Shown here: positions 11,960-23,443 of the stretch, piece by piece
How the letters are laid out: every line of letters starts with the position of its first letter
Numbering within the stretch: position 1 is the first letter of the stretch
Assembly: GCA_034766995.1 (NCBI GenBank)
Contig: CM068317.1
Coordinates: forward strand, 28,994,001-29,058,000
Direction of reading: 5' to 3'
DNA length: 64,000 nucleotides
Source of the DNA: Acanthacorydalis orientalis
Lineage: Eukaryota; Arthropoda; Insecta; Megaloptera; Corydalidae
Program-made: the position numbers and the translations under genes
The notes under the pieces: generated by a model
Database searches by the model: none
What the model was told of the DNA's origin: nothing
What the model saw: only the letters and a program-made list of their open reading frames with translations

Positions 11960-12075
11960 TTTGTCTTTCATAAATGAATTATTGTATTTTCCCACAAAAA
12001 AATTTCTAATTAAAAATGTTCAGTAAATGATGATCGATCATTATTTAGTTGTTACTAGTGTGTATGTCCTTTTTA
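11960..12075. mobile_element. Family F half element, copy F4
   Basis: It matches the left arm of F only: TTCATAAATGAATTATTGTA, CCCACAAAAAAATTTCTAAT and AAAATGTTCAGTAAATGATG. It starts about 30 bp to the right of mariner copy M2, the same arrangement as M4 and F7 at 38.3 kb. Confidence 0.5.
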
Positions 12076-12259
12076 TAAAAAAAATATTTATACCGAATGA
12101 AGAAAGAAATGAAATAAAATCATGAAATAATATTAATATTTTGATTTAATTATTTTTGAAAAATGTTTGGTAATTTTACACGATAAAATAGATGGATATA
12201 TATTAGAGTTCATGTACGTACATTAAGTTTTTTTAATCACCGATCTTTTATATAATCAG

Positions 12260-12680
12260 TACATTTGAAAAACGGCAGACTTGTACCTTCAATCCGTTCC
12301 CTGTTTTAGTAAAAATCGACATAAAAAGACGCTACCGTATAAGCAAGTATGTTGAACTTGATCCCTTCCAGATATTCCTTTATATATGTATAAAAAAGAA
12401 CACAATTTCCTGTCAGTTTTATGTGTTTAATATTGGTTTTACTCGAACCATCAATTTACTTTACATTCAACCATATTATTGTGGCACTACACACACTATC
12501 GTGTAAGCAAAATACACAAACGGCCGAAATAAAAATCAAGCAATAAAAGCGTGATTTACGATCGTCTCCAATACGGCTGGATGCATTGAAATAACAAGAT
12601 GTATTTTTCGTTTGTTTCGGACTCTCACTCGCTCGATGACCTCGAAATAGGCCATTTTATGGACATTTTTTGTACACTGT
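12260..12680. promoter_or_regulatory. GC-richer island with TATA and TCAGTT initiator
   Basis: Unique-looking sequence with CpGs. TATAAAAAAG starts at 12389, and TGTCAGTTTT has its A at 12415, 26 bases on. TCAGTT is the consensus arthropod initiator. No open frame follows within reach, so it would be a non-coding first exon or coincidence. The rest of the island (to about 12660) has no repeat similarity to other parts of the window. Confidence 0.3.
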
Positions 12681-13171
12681 ACTTTTAAATATGTACAGCA
12701 CATTGATTATGGTTCCACGAATCAATATTTTATTACATTTTTCAATACTCGGACGTTCATTGATTCGAAAATAGTTATTTAGAAACATATAAACATCTAT
12801 TTGCAGATATTTGATAAAATTTAATTTTTATTCCATATACTCATCTCCATCTATACTAGCAGCATCTATTTTCAGGGAATTTTAACGAGTTTTTATATCA
12901 AACGACATACTATGTTTGCAATGTTGTATTTAAAAAGGTAAGAGATATTAAAATGTATATACGTTTACCTGTGTGAAATATTATTTATTCATAAGAAATA
13001 GATACTTGTGGTATTATTGACTTATTTAGAAACATGTTTTAAGTACAATTTCATGAGATCATCATTGATTCCTTTATCAAGAAATAAGTGCGCAATGAAC
13101 CTACTTCACTTTTTCTATACAAACATGTAAAATCTGTTTACAGTATTTCAATAACTATTTTATAACAATCT

Positions 13172-13174
<3 letters not shown>
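12681..13174. other. AT-rich sequence, no gene recognised
   Basis: Nothing supportable. ACACAG|GTAAAC on the minus strand near 12969 resembles a back-to-back splice site but lacks a pyrimidine tract. Confidence 0.3.

Positions 13175-13240
<66 letters not shown>
13175..13240. repeat. (TA)n array
   Basis: Uninterrupted TA dinucleotides separating unique sequence from unit D1. Confidence 0.95.
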
Positions 13241-13242
<2 letters not shown>

Positions 13243-13621
13243 GCCAACTTAAACTAACTCTATTTTTATATTTAAAGTCCTTAAATAATTCAATCTTCAG
13301 TTAAATAAAATGAATAATTATATTTTTTTTGTATTTATATGTTCATGTACACTGTTGCTAAAATAACTTATATGTAAAGTTCTTGTTGTATTTAGACTTT
13401 TTCAGGCTTATCTTTTTGGTCAGTTTGATGGTCAGTTTGGTCAGTTTGTGAAGGTTTTTCAAGTGTTTACAATTTTAATTCATTCAGCAAATATTATTGA
13501 AAAACAAAATGAATTAAATTTATTTTTGCTCTACCATATTATATTTTAAATCGTTTGTAATTGATAAAAAGTAAAATTATTGAATATAAAATCATTTCCA
13601 AGTCTGTTGCAAATTATATAT

Positions 13622-13706
<85 letters not shown>

Positions 13707-14082
13707 GGTAACTGAAACTAACTCTATTTTTATATTTAAAGTCCTTAAATAATTTAATCTTCAGTTATATAAAATGAATAATTATATTTTTTTTGTATTT
13801 ATATGTTCATATACACTGTTGCTAAAATAACTTATATGTAAAATCCTTGTTGTATTTAGACTGTTTCAAGCTTATCTTTTTAGACAGTTTAATGTTCTTG
13901 TGAAGGTTTTTCAAGTGCTTACCATTTTAACTCATTCAGCAAATATTATTGAAAAACAAAATTAATTAAATTTGGAATGAATTAAATTTATTTTTGCTCT
14001 ACCATATTATATTTTAAATCGTTTGTAATTGATAAAAAATAAAATTATTGAATATAAAATCATTTCTAAGTCTGTTGCAAAT

Positions 14083-14090
<8 letters not shown>
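13241..14090. repeat. Tandem duplication D, two units of about 370 bp
   Basis: Unit D1 (13241-13614) and unit D2 (13706-14085) match along their length from AACTAACTCTATTTTTATAT to AGTCTGTTGCAAATTATATA. They are separated by a CA/TA array (13615-13705) and bounded by TA arrays on both outer sides. D1 has three copies of GGTCAGTTTG where D2 has a decayed version. D2 has an extra ATTAAATTTGGAATGA. A partial relative lies at 7.0 kb. Confidence 0.85.

Positions 14091-14134
<44 letters not shown>
14091..14134. repeat. (TA)n array
   Basis: TA dinucleotides ending the D block. Confidence 0.95.
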
Positions 14135-14135
<1 letters not shown>

Positions 14136-14181
14136 CTATCATAAAAAATCAATAACAACTAGTTGTGTTTTAATTTTAATT

Positions 14182-14400
14182 TTACGTGCCAGTAATAACA
14201 AGTAGTGTCATGATGCATCGATCTCCATAAGCAAGATGGCTGTCACATGATGAACAGGATATGGCGTTATTTGTAGCATGCACATATGAATGTACAGTGC
14301 TGCCTCTGTGTTGATTACAGCCCACACTTGATGTTCCGGTTTGGCGCGTGATATGATTTTTAATACAATTCATATATTTTAAAAAAATATTTCGTTGCAT
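14182..14400 (-). CDS. Unrecognised 72-codon open frame in a GC-richer patch
   Basis: The frame coincides with a local rise in GC and contains several Cys (GCNQHRG, SCSSCDSHLAYGDRC). I cannot assign a family. It has no clear splice sites and may be part of a transposon fragment or chance. Confidence 0.15.
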   Translation of the reverse strand: MQRNIFLKYMNCIKNHITRQTGTSSVGCNQHRGSTVHSYVHATNNAISCSSCDSHLAYGDRCIMTLLVITGT

Positions 14401-15300
14401 TTCAAAGCACCATAAATAAAGATAAGATCATTTTCGATGAGGATGAGATGGAAGTAGATAAGGTTTGTATGAATTATGTGTCGAGTTTTTTAAAAGACTT
14501 CAAATATTTGTTTTTGATTATGTTTTGTATAAGTGGTAATAGATTCCTTAACGTATTGTTTAGACATTGTTTCAGTGTTTGACCGCATCTCGTTAATATT
14601 AATTAATTTGTGTAGTATGGACAAATACAGTTATATAAGGAATGATTGAGTTCTTTTGTATAATTTCGTTTCAGTATGCGTCTAATTTTTCGAAGAATGC
14701 TTGATGGAGTATATTTTTTGAGAGGAATGCATTTAACAATTATTTAAAATAGTCTAAATAAGGAGAAACATGAAAAGTAAGATTTTTTTAGGATTAATGG
14801 TTTGATTTTATTGCGATCTGCTTAAGCCCAAAAAAGGATTTTTGCAGAAAAGATTTGACGTTTAATAATTTTTTGTAGAAATGAACGAACGTTCATATAA
14901 TTAATGTTAACTGTTAAGAACGAAATATGAATACAAATATTAATTATATTCTGTTTAATTTTTTGAAAGCGGTATTTTTTTAAATTTTAACTTTGATAAT
15001 TCATTAGGTTATTATTCAATTAATAAAATGTTCATACTTAGAGGAACTTCTAATTATTAAACGCTTTAAAAAATTCGTTATCAATGTCTATTAAACAATT
15101 TATCTATTAATACAAACACTATATAACAACGAAATATAATATAAAATGAGTATAGTATAAAGTTTTTTGAGGATTTTCAAACATTTTTATTCATTTATTT
15201 CATGATTTTTCATGTATTTTCTGTGGAAGTTAAATAATGTCATTTTAATTAAGTGGAATCTTATTTAAAAAATATTAATTTTAAGTATAGACGATATAAT
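14401..15300. other. AT-rich sequence, no gene recognised
   Basis: No frame, RNA gene or repeat that I can support. Confidence 0.35.
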
Positions 15301-15309
15301 TCAGTTTTT

Positions 15310-15590
15310 GACATTGTGACTAAATCCTCTTTCATAAATGAATCATTCATCCTCACAAATAGAACAAAAAGCTCATTAAATATAAAACAAATCAAAAAAT
15401 CTCATTATATATTAATTCCATTATCTGCAAAGAGCAAATTTACAGAAAAATCAGTATACTAAGGTATAGATTTTACTATTTCTTAACGATCTGAAGAAGG
15501 AATGATGGAATCACTATCGAAATGCTTATAAACATCAAAAATGATCAATAATTACTGAATATATATATAATTTTTTGTGCTTTATCTATA
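15310..15590. mobile_element. Family F decayed copy F5
   Basis: The left arm is recognisable in TTCATAAATGAATCATTCAT and CTCACAAATAGAAC. The right arm is recognisable in ATCGAAATGCTTATAAACAT, CAAAAATGATCAATAATTAC and TGAATA. The 69-codon frame at 15253-15462 overlaps this repeat and is not a gene. Confidence 0.45.
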
Positions 15591-16159
15591 GTAAAGAACT
15601 TGTATGTGAATGTAGAAATTATATAACGAGAATACAGTGTTTAATAAAAAAAATACAATTTTTACTGATACGTTCTATGATATAAAATTTAAAAAATTAA
15701 GAATGCTAGATGAAAAAAGTAAGCCGTACAATTTATCTACAAGAACAAAAATAATGTGTAAATTTAATTTTTGTTGCGTTTCTTTCTATCAGAAAAATGT
15801 AAAATTAAATTTTCTAAGACAGTAATTGACAGCAAGAAATGAATTATAAAAATGTATATTCATTTTATAGTATTATTTGTTTTCTTATGATTATTATGTG
15901 TATATGATAACCGTTGCTAATTTTTTATACTATTGTTATAATTGTAAGATTAGTTATTAAATCCTTTCTTATAATTGTAATTTAAAAAGGTAACTTTTAA
16001 TCCACTTCCAACTAATCATTATTTTAAAATAACTAAAAATTGTAGATGATTGTTAACTCTTTCTTACAGATAATCTTAAATCTGTGAATTTATAAAATTT
16101 CACTCTGAAAATTTGATAATCGTTATATGTATGAAAATATCTTTATTCAAACATTATTT

Positions 16160-16900
16160 TACAAATTGTCGAATAAAACGAAATCACGTCTCGTCTCTGT
16201 ACAGTACGTGTCGACGGAAATTATTTTTTCAGAGAATTCCTTTATTTCTATCGCGTAGAATCTTAGTGCTATTATTCGTAAATAGTAGCTACGTCCCAAA
16301 GTCAGATATATCATTATTTCTGGCGAGTAAACAAAAAAAGAAGAAGAACGTAAAAGCATTTCGGAACGCGTACAACATAACACGTTCTCAATAACGACCA
16401 GTGAAAAACGAGCACTGGAAGAGTGAAAAATCACCATTTTCCGGCTGAGAAAATGCGGGCGTTAGCGTACGTACGTACCGATCGTGCGCTATTTAATTTT
16501 AGCTTCGAACGGCGATCTCGGCCGTGTCAACTTGACAAAGTAGCAAAAACAGAGATTGTCGTCGCATCGCATTCAATGATCAGTAACACCGTTTAGGAGC
16601 ACGTTGAAAAATGTACAGGGATTTTCGTGTCGGCGGATCCGTGGCGAGGCGACAAAACGCTGTTAATTTTAGTATGTTAATCCTGACGACGGAGCAGCCA
16701 TTGTGTCTTATGCGAAGAATCAACAATTACCGACTACTGAAAATAATTCCCGGCGTGTATGTTTCGCTTTTAACACCGGATTATCTTACGAAAACTGCAC
16801 TTTGAAATATGAGGGGTTTATTTCGGTAAATGTACAGGATTTAGAGAATAATGGTAATTGGTTGTCGGCACGTGTTCTGTAATAACAATTTTTGGCTTTA
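16160..16900. promoter_or_regulatory. CpG-bearing unique island
   Basis: The most GC-rich unique stretch in the left third, with many intact CpGs (GCGTACGTACGTACCGATCG, GAACGGCGATCTCGGCCGTG). It holds three overlapping frames: 93 codons plus, 92 codons minus and 64 codons plus. None has a recognisable domain. Likely reading: a promoter or enhancer region, or a first exon of an unknown gene. If a leftward gene owns the exon at 9.05 kb, this is a candidate for its 5' end (inference only). Confidence 0.3.
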
Positions 16901-17397
16901 AATGTTGCTACTTTATCGCCGCGTTGTAAGTGTATTTCACGGTTACACTTTAATTGATTCGAGTTTTAAAATAAAAACAGAGACGAGAACATTACAAATA
17001 TATCAAGATTAGTTTGTTGTACACATGCGATTGCCGTTAAGAAAAACGTTTATTCTTTAATTTACATTAACGTTCACACCGATAAAATGTATATTAAAAT
17101 AAATTTAAAATATTTTAGAACATATTCTGAGAAATATATTTTTACACATGTGCCATTTTTGTATTTACACACATTATGTCTTTAACATTATTACTTCAAC
17201 ATGCCCAAGAAGATTAAAGTCATGTGTAAAAGTATTTAATATATTTATTTATGACATATAAATATATAGGACTTTTTAAATACATTTAGTTTTCTAATGA
17301 AATTTAATTTATTAATATCAATTACTGATACTTTGTTTTCAGTCTAAACAATGTTTTTTATTGTAATATTTAATATGTTCAAATTGAAAAAATAATA
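16901..17397. other. AT-rich sequence, no gene recognised
   Basis: Nothing supportable beyond base composition. Confidence 0.3.
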
Positions 17398-17871
17398 TTA
17401 GGTGTAAAAATTAATTCGGTGTCTTTATATTGAATCAGTCACAACCCTATTACAAATTAAAATATTTTCTCGACGTTTTAGGATTTTGAAGTGGTAACCT
17501 TAACATTTAAAAATACTATATCTTAGTCAAACAGTTGGCATAACCTTACAAAACAATATTAAACACGATGACGTCTGAAAAGCAGCATATTACATATTTT
17601 TCGCAGTCCAGTTGAAAAAAATGCTGCCGAATCTCAGAAATGATTTGAACAGCTTCGAGAAAAGGTGTTGTGGTGCATAAAGCATGCAAAAAATGATAAA
17701 ACAGTGGAATAGGTCCGAAAATCCATTACAAGAGATTCGCCAGTTACATGACAGATGGAGAATTTTTTTATAAAATAATGGAGGATAATTAGAGGATTGA
17801 AATGTATTCCAATTTTTTCGTAAATATTCATTTTCTATAAATAAAAGCACCGAATTAATTTGTATGCCTAA
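17398..17871 (+). mobile_element. Internally deleted mariner of a second lineage
   Basis: A 474-bp element with ends TTAGGTGTAAAAATTAATTC and, inverted, TTAGGCATACAAATTAATTC, both followed by GGTG, and TA duplications at 17396-17397 and 17872-17873. A plus-strand ATG at 17568 begins MTSEKQHITYF, the typical start of a mariner transposase, then KNAAESQK and a decayed helix-turn-helix. Just before the right end the frame resembles the protein's last residues (RQLHDRWRIFL.NNGG.LE, compare RWQKCIDNNGDY). The catalytic core is deleted and stops interrupt the rest. The minus-strand 86-codon frame across it is a shadow. Confidence 0.75.
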
Positions 17872-17902
17872 TAAATAGCTGAATACGTTCGTGTGTATAA
17901 TG

Positions 17903-17904
<2 letters not shown>

Positions 17905-17960
<56 letters not shown>
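17905..17960. repeat. (TA)n array
   Basis: TA dinucleotides with one TAAATA, 34 bp beyond the mariner derivative. Confidence 0.95.
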
Positions 17961-19106
17961 CATTGAATGCTTTACATAAATACCTTATATATAGTATTTA
18001 CTTATTTCTTCTAAAATTAAATTGTTATATTTTACACTACAGTCTTGTTAATGATGAATTTATTGTAAGAATATTAAATAATTCCAATTTGTAACACCTT
18101 TTATGATTATATTTTCTTGTATTCAAATATTTTCGATATATTTTTAAAAAAAAAATGATGTTCTACACACATTTGTTATAAAGCCTTTCGCTAGTTTCAA
18201 ATATGAATAACTTTTACTCTACAGAAACTGAAAAAATATAAAAAATGTAACAGCAAGGAAATTTATTCCAGTTTGAGAATCTTTAATCTTGGGGTAGTTA
18301 AATTCCATGTCTATTATCATGACACATACAAAATAAAATATACTTTTGAAGATTCGCCAATAGTTTATGCAGCAGAATCTAAATATTTTTTCGATTAAGA
18401 TAAATCACTTTTTTGTGAATTTTCAATATATATATTATTACTCTATCTCAAAATAATGTATTTTTGTGGAATAAAAACATACTATTAAACGTATCTATAC
18501 ACGCACAATTATTCTTTGTACATACGACAAAAAAGAACATTATTGTTTAATAAATATTTGTATTCATTCTGGTATCCGTGAATCTTCAATAACAGTTTCG
18601 CCGTGCTCATTTTAAAAACCATTGAGTTATGGAATTAATTACACAGTTATCGCAGTACATAGATTGGCTAAGAAGCTAGATTACAACGAATATACAACTT
18701 GCACTCGCAGAGAAAAGTCCAATAAAAACAAACTAGGCGAGAGTGCTGGTGAAAGAATTGGTTTATTTCCTTTGAAAGGTATATATCTGGTTAATCTTGG
18801 CTCAGAAACAACGTAAGGCTGCAATAAAAATGGAAAAACGTACCATCTTGATGAGAAATGGTATTAACTGGAAGTTTTATTTCTTTTAAATTCCGGAATG
18901 AAGTAATTTTGCAGCATTTACAAATTAATCTCAGCAATGAAAACTGCACATTCATAAAAATAACAGATTCTATCAGTGCTTTTTCTAATATGTAGGTACA
19001 TTAGACCTTTAGAGAAACCATTTTCACATTTCTAAACTTCTAATTACTTATTGCTTCAATAACATTATTATATATGTTGATTTTATTGCTAATTTTTCTT
19101 CATTAC
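17961..19106. other. AT-rich sequence with one unrecognised 64-codon frame
   Basis: The frame 18622-18816 (plus) lies in a mildly GC-richer patch and starts MSYGINYTVIAVHRLAKK. It has no recognised domain or splice support. The remainder shows nothing. Confidence 0.25.
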
Positions 19107-19290
19107 TAGTAAGTTTCGTTCTTTTGGATGAAATAAGTGTCTATTCTCCTCTATTAGTTTCAACACCAGTGCTGTATTTAAATATATTTTAAAGAGTGTA
19201 TCTAAAATCTCTAAACACCTGAAGATGCCACTCGTGCCGAAACTTGTATCGAAAACAGACATTTAGGTGTTCCAAAAGAATGAAGATAAA
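19107..19290. mobile_element. Foldback MITE family G, copy G1
   Basis: The left arm, CGTTCTTTTGGATGAAATAA...GTGTCTATTCTC, mirrors the right arm GAAAACAGACATTTAGG...CCAAAAGAATGAAGAT. Inside these are CTATTAGTTTCAACACCAGTGC and its inverse CACTCGTGCCGAAACTTGTA. Related copies lie at 39.8, 44.5 and 48.4 kb. Non-coding. Confidence 0.6.
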
Positions 19291-20690
19291 CAACAACAAA
19301 TGAATTACTATTCTGAATAATTTTAGAGATTGTTTTGTATTGTTTATTCGTCATATTAATGTTTTAAAAGAAACAAGCACTTATGACTCTGTATTTAAAA
19401 AAAAACACACTAAATTTTATATAATATACAACGTTATAATATAAAATCAGCAATCAGTAATTTTTTTTAAAAAAAACTATTATTAATTTTTATTTAAGCT
19501 CGGGATATTTTTTTAAAAAAAATTAGAACATAAATCTGTACACTGGGTTGTGTAGAATTTTTAAAACCTTAAATATTTCAAGTTAATTGATGTTTTCTAA
19601 GTATAAACTAAAAAGCACTTTGTTCAAAATAATATACAAAAGAAACACTAAAGTTTAAAATGTTTTATGAAATAATTTCAAATCGAATCTGTATTTTAGA
19701 TCTGTCTACAAGTACTTAGTATTTGATATTTTCAACATTTAACTCTCTGACTGCCGATACAGATTTTAAGCACGCTGATTTCAGTTTTCAACTAAAACTT
19801 AAGTGCTTTTTATCCAACTTTATAGACAATATTTACTATTGAACAAAATATTTTTCAGTGTAGTGGTTCATTAGAATTAAGGAAAGTAATTATAATCAAT
19901 ATATTGAGAATTGTTTGTGCCGCAAACTGGGACTAGAATATCTCTTAATACATGTAAAAATATTGTGTAAGAGAATTGTATAAATATCCAAAACTTGGTA
20001 TCATTGATAATTAAAGAGTTTGTAAAATAGTTTTTTTTATAAACCAAATTATTTTGATATTTTAATTTCTATTAATATATGAATATTTTTTTATTAAAAA
20101 AGACGGTATCTATTTTGTATAATTTATTATAAAATAATGTTTTAATACTTATTATCTTCCTTCAGTGAATAATCGTTTCCCATAATCTAAATTAGATCAT
20201 ATTTATGTTTTAATAAACAAGCCGATGACACATAAAAACTCATTATGTTGACAAGATATGATAAATGCAAAGATATGGAGCGCGATTAAAATATGTTTTA
20301 TGTTAGTTAATAAGTACATATTTTTGTATATCGTCGTATTTTAAATTAATTGTTCTTTTTTTAATTATGTTTAAATAGCATGAGTACATATTTGATATTT
20401 CTAATGAAAAAAAGTTTGACGAAAAAATTGAATAAAAATAGTTATATCGAACTAAACAAGTATTAATGTTTTTTTTAATAGCAGAATAACTAAATATTTT
20501 TTTTATTTTATTAAAATTTATAAAATATAAATGTGATTCTTTTTATATTTTATAATCAAGTAGATTCGCATCAAGTTATTTTTGACTGTGAATTTTTTAC
20601 AAATGAATAAACCTCAATCAACCTCAAATAAATACCGAATTGTTAGTGCAACTAGTCAATAATATTTGTATTTAACGATAAAAGAACAGT
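19291..20690. other. AT-rich sequence, no gene recognised
   Basis: Long AT-rich stretch. No frames over 60 codons, and no repeats of the families described here. Confidence 0.4.
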
Positions 20691-20701
20691 TTTTTTTTTG
20701 A

Positions 20702-20732
20702 TATATATAACCGTATCAGAAAAACTCCAGTA
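20702..20732 (+). promoter_or_regulatory. Candidate core promoter (TATA, CAGT)
   Basis: TATATATAA starts at 20702 and CCAGTA has its A at 20729, 27 bases downstream. This is close to normal TATA-to-start spacing for insect promoters. It is followed by a GC-richer leader and the short open start described next. Confidence 0.3.
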
Positions 20733-20773
20733 TCCGAGCGCTTATTTCAAGCTTGAACGCTTGTTGTTTAACG

Positions 20774-20820
20774 ATGGAGATTATACGTATACGTTTCTTT
20801 TTGTCCACTCTAGTTTTCTG
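20774..20820 (+). CDS. Candidate first coding exon with signal-peptide-like start
   Basis: The ATG at 20774 (context AACGATGG) opens MEIIRIRFFLSTLVF, a basic then hydrophobic start like a signal peptide. It stops exactly at a consensus donor, CTG|GTAAGTCA; read through, the frame would meet a stop at once. It would contribute 15 codons plus two bases. It sits about 45 bp downstream of the promoter candidate and upstream of the ratchet-type site at 24281 on the same strand. No following exon in compatible phase was found, so the gene cannot be named. Confidence 0.3.
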
Positions 20821-21730
20821 GTAAGTCATATATGTGTTTGGTCACGTTTCGCTTGTTGATTTGACGTTGAATGACGTTCCAGAATACGTTTCATCTCACA
20901 TTGCTCAGTGCTACTGCTGAGGAATAGTGTTATTGTGAGCACAGTAGCGTACGTGTCCGAACTATCACTTTCAACATTTAAGAAGAGGTAAAATAATTTC
21001 ATATCATTATAATTCTTAGATTCATTTCTTCGATACTTTATATTTAAAAATATATTTATAAAATACAATTATATACTTAGATAATATACCTTAATTCTAA
21101 TATATTATCAAATACTATTAAAATGTTATAAAATTTATATATACTAATAAATATCCTTCGATAGGTAGATCGGCATCTTAAAATGAATAAAAATTAAAAT
21201 ATTATGATATTAATGTTATGAAATTTATTTTCATTTATTTTTTTTTAGTCAAGGATGAAAATACAAAGCGTTTTAAATTTCCAGTAACGCATGTTGTTAT
21301 CCACTGATCCTTTTAATGAAATAAACATTTAAGTAAAACAAGTAATTTTCTACCTGTCATTTAGATTTTACAAAGGTGTTGTTTTTAATATATTTAAATG
21401 ATTTTTTCATTAATAAATAAATACCATTAATGTTTTCTCTACTTTTTAGTATAGCGTGCCAAATTATTGAATGATTTTTTATATCTAATATTACAGATTT
21501 TATAAATTATACTTTAACAATTCCAGTAATAATCTTTCTCAATTGAATTTTAATTAAATTTTGAAATTTCTTTATATGAGAATTCATTGTAACTATTTTT
21601 TTATTTATATAAAAGAGAGCTCAAACATGTTGAAAATTTTCTATGTATGACTGACAAGAGATGACTTCAAAAACTATTTGAATAAATACTATCTGGCAGG
21701 AACGCATGAAGTAGAAGCAGAACGCATAAA
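20821..21730. other. Possible intron start; AT-rich after 20990
   Basis: Bases 20840-20990 remain GC-richer and end in AAGAAGAG|GTAAAA, an alternative donor-like site. Beyond that I see nothing to annotate. Confidence 0.25.
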
Positions 21731-21732
21731 GT

Positions 21733-21769
21733 CATTCCCGTCATCCAGTGATTCTGGATGACGGGAATG
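21733..21769. repeat. Perfect 15-bp hairpin, 7-bp loop
   Basis: CATTCCCGTCATCCA, loop GTGATTC, then the exact inverse TGGATGACGGGAATG. The surroundings (21690-21860) are GC-richer than average. The sequence style resembles small palindromic repeats seen in Wolbachia and Rickettsia genomes (general knowledge), but an isolated nuclear hairpin or the core of a foldback element is equally possible. Confidence 0.8.
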
Positions 21770-21866
21770 GATAAAGCTATGGAAATATGAGAACTTATCG
21801 TAACATAATCAACGATAGAGTTTTAGCTTTCGGGAATAGCGAGTCGACGTTCAATCGTCTAAACTA

Positions 21867-22398
21867 TTAGGTTGGTAGAAAAATAATTGCTGTTTATGAC
21901 CGTCAAATTCATATACATTTTTTAATTTAAGTGGCTAAACTGGTTTTAAATGGCCCAGAACTGTTGGATGACTAATGCTTAGCTTTTGTACAAGCTCTTG
22001 AATTGTTATCCGTGGTTCTGATTCAATTAAATTTTTCAGTTGGTCGTTATGAACTGAAGAAGGACGCCTCGACCTTCTTCATCTTAAAGACTCTCCTCTC
22101 CAGCACACATTTTTTAAAACCACCATTGCATCGTACGTTCCTTAACAGTACTCATACCAAAAAGATCGTTTAGTTTATGAGCAGTTTTTGCTGCTTTACC
22201 ATCCGTTTTGAACTCATACAAAAATTTTCTCTTATTTTCTTCTTTTCCATCTTTAATTCAATAGCCCAAATTTAAGCAAAATTATTAATAAAACCAAAGT
22301 CGATGAACAAAATACAGACCGAAAAATACACTTTAAAATGATATTAACATGAATACGATGAGATGACACTTTAATTGAAAAAAATAAGGTTGGAATTT
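21867..22398 (-). mobile_element. HTH-only mariner derivative, copy M3 (5' truncated)
   Basis: The left terminus, TTAGGTTGGTAGAAAAATAA, is preceded by TA (21865-21866). The helix-turn-helix coding part runs on the minus strand from ATG 22248-22250 and includes SEPRITIQELVQKLSISHPTV-like residues with lesions. The element stops inside the 5' untranslated part, at AATAAGGTTGGAATTTGA; the distal terminus is absent. Confidence 0.8.
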
Positions 22399-23185
22399 GA
22401 TTAAAAAGATAATTTTTAATGTCCGGAATGAATTTATGAAAGTGTGTTTAGCCATAATACCAGACTGTAATTGTAAATAAAATAGTTTTTCCTTTTATTT
22501 CTTTTATTCTTTTATCTTATTTCTTTCATTTTATTCCTTTTATTTCCTATTATTGCCTTTGATTTCTTTTTATGTATATTTGCGGTGTTTTCGCAAATTA
22601 AGACGATTATATTATATGTATTTATATTAGTAGTGTATAAAAGTAATTAATTTAAAAAAAAAGACTTTCAATGGAGATTATTCTGATCTATTAACAGTAT
22701 ATGTATCCAAAAATAGTTCAATAGTGATTACAGATTAGAGAGACATGTTAGAGTGAAACCAGTTTCCTAGAAATTCTTCTGAACAGTAAATATATTTCAT
22801 TGTAACTCGTTCAATGTTGCAAATAAATATGTATTCAAAGCGACGAAAACGCCACTGATGTTGAATATATAGCCAGTAGGACGGCCGATTTTCTTCGCTG
22901 TGCTGATCCCGTGCGCACAGATGTCAACATGTCAGTCAGAAATATTATAATAATGTACACACACACATATGTGTCAATGATGAAGACCGCATGTGTGTAG
23001 ATGATGGAAAAAAAGTGTTGCGTTTAAATACTTCAAGTAGACGTAATAAATGTGGATCTGTTTGTAATATTTCGCGTTTTGTGTGCTGACCAAATGCTTT
23101 TATAAAAAATAATCGTGTAGTATTTTTATTTTCAACTAGATCTGTTTTATTTTCAATCTTTCGATCGGAGGTTCTCAATTATTTG
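22399..23185. other. Mostly AT-rich, GC-richer patch 22840-22940
   Basis: The patch contains GCGACGAAAACGCCACTGAT and GTAGGACGGCCGATTTTCTT and is unique-looking. A 77-codon minus-strand frame downstream of it is unrecognised. Confidence 0.25.
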
Positions 23186-23189
23186 TCTT

Positions 23190-23190
<1 letters not shown>

Positions 23191-23254
<64 letters not shown>
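23191..23254. repeat. (TA)n array
   Basis: Uninterrupted TA dinucleotides. Confidence 0.95.
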
Positions 23255-23258
<4 letters not shown>

Positions 23259-23384
23259 CGAACCATTAATTGTGTTTTGCTTGACATTATTATTTCAACA
23301 CTAAAACTATATGTCGAATAACCTGGCGAAAAGGTTTTATAATCAAATTTCTTCACGCCATTATCAGAAATTTCAATAAACATT

Positions 23385-23392
<8 letters not shown>

Positions 23393-23441
<49 letters not shown>
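23393..23441. repeat. (TA)n array
   Basis: GTGTG followed by TA dinucleotides. Confidence 0.95.

Positions 23442-23443
<2 letters not shown>

Noticed and set aside
12955..12985. Minus-strand ACACAG|GTAAAC as a second ratchet point
   Set aside because: The acceptor lacks a pyrimidine tract; the match is only to the AG|GT core.
16113..16437. Overlapping 93-codon (+) and 92-codon (-) frames
   Set aside because: Opposed frames in a CpG-rich island with no domain or splice support; treated as an island, not genes.
19739..19765. TTAACTCTCTGACTGCCGATAC resembling a TTAA-element end (written in part)
   Set aside because: No inverted partner or right-hand TTAA boundary was found.
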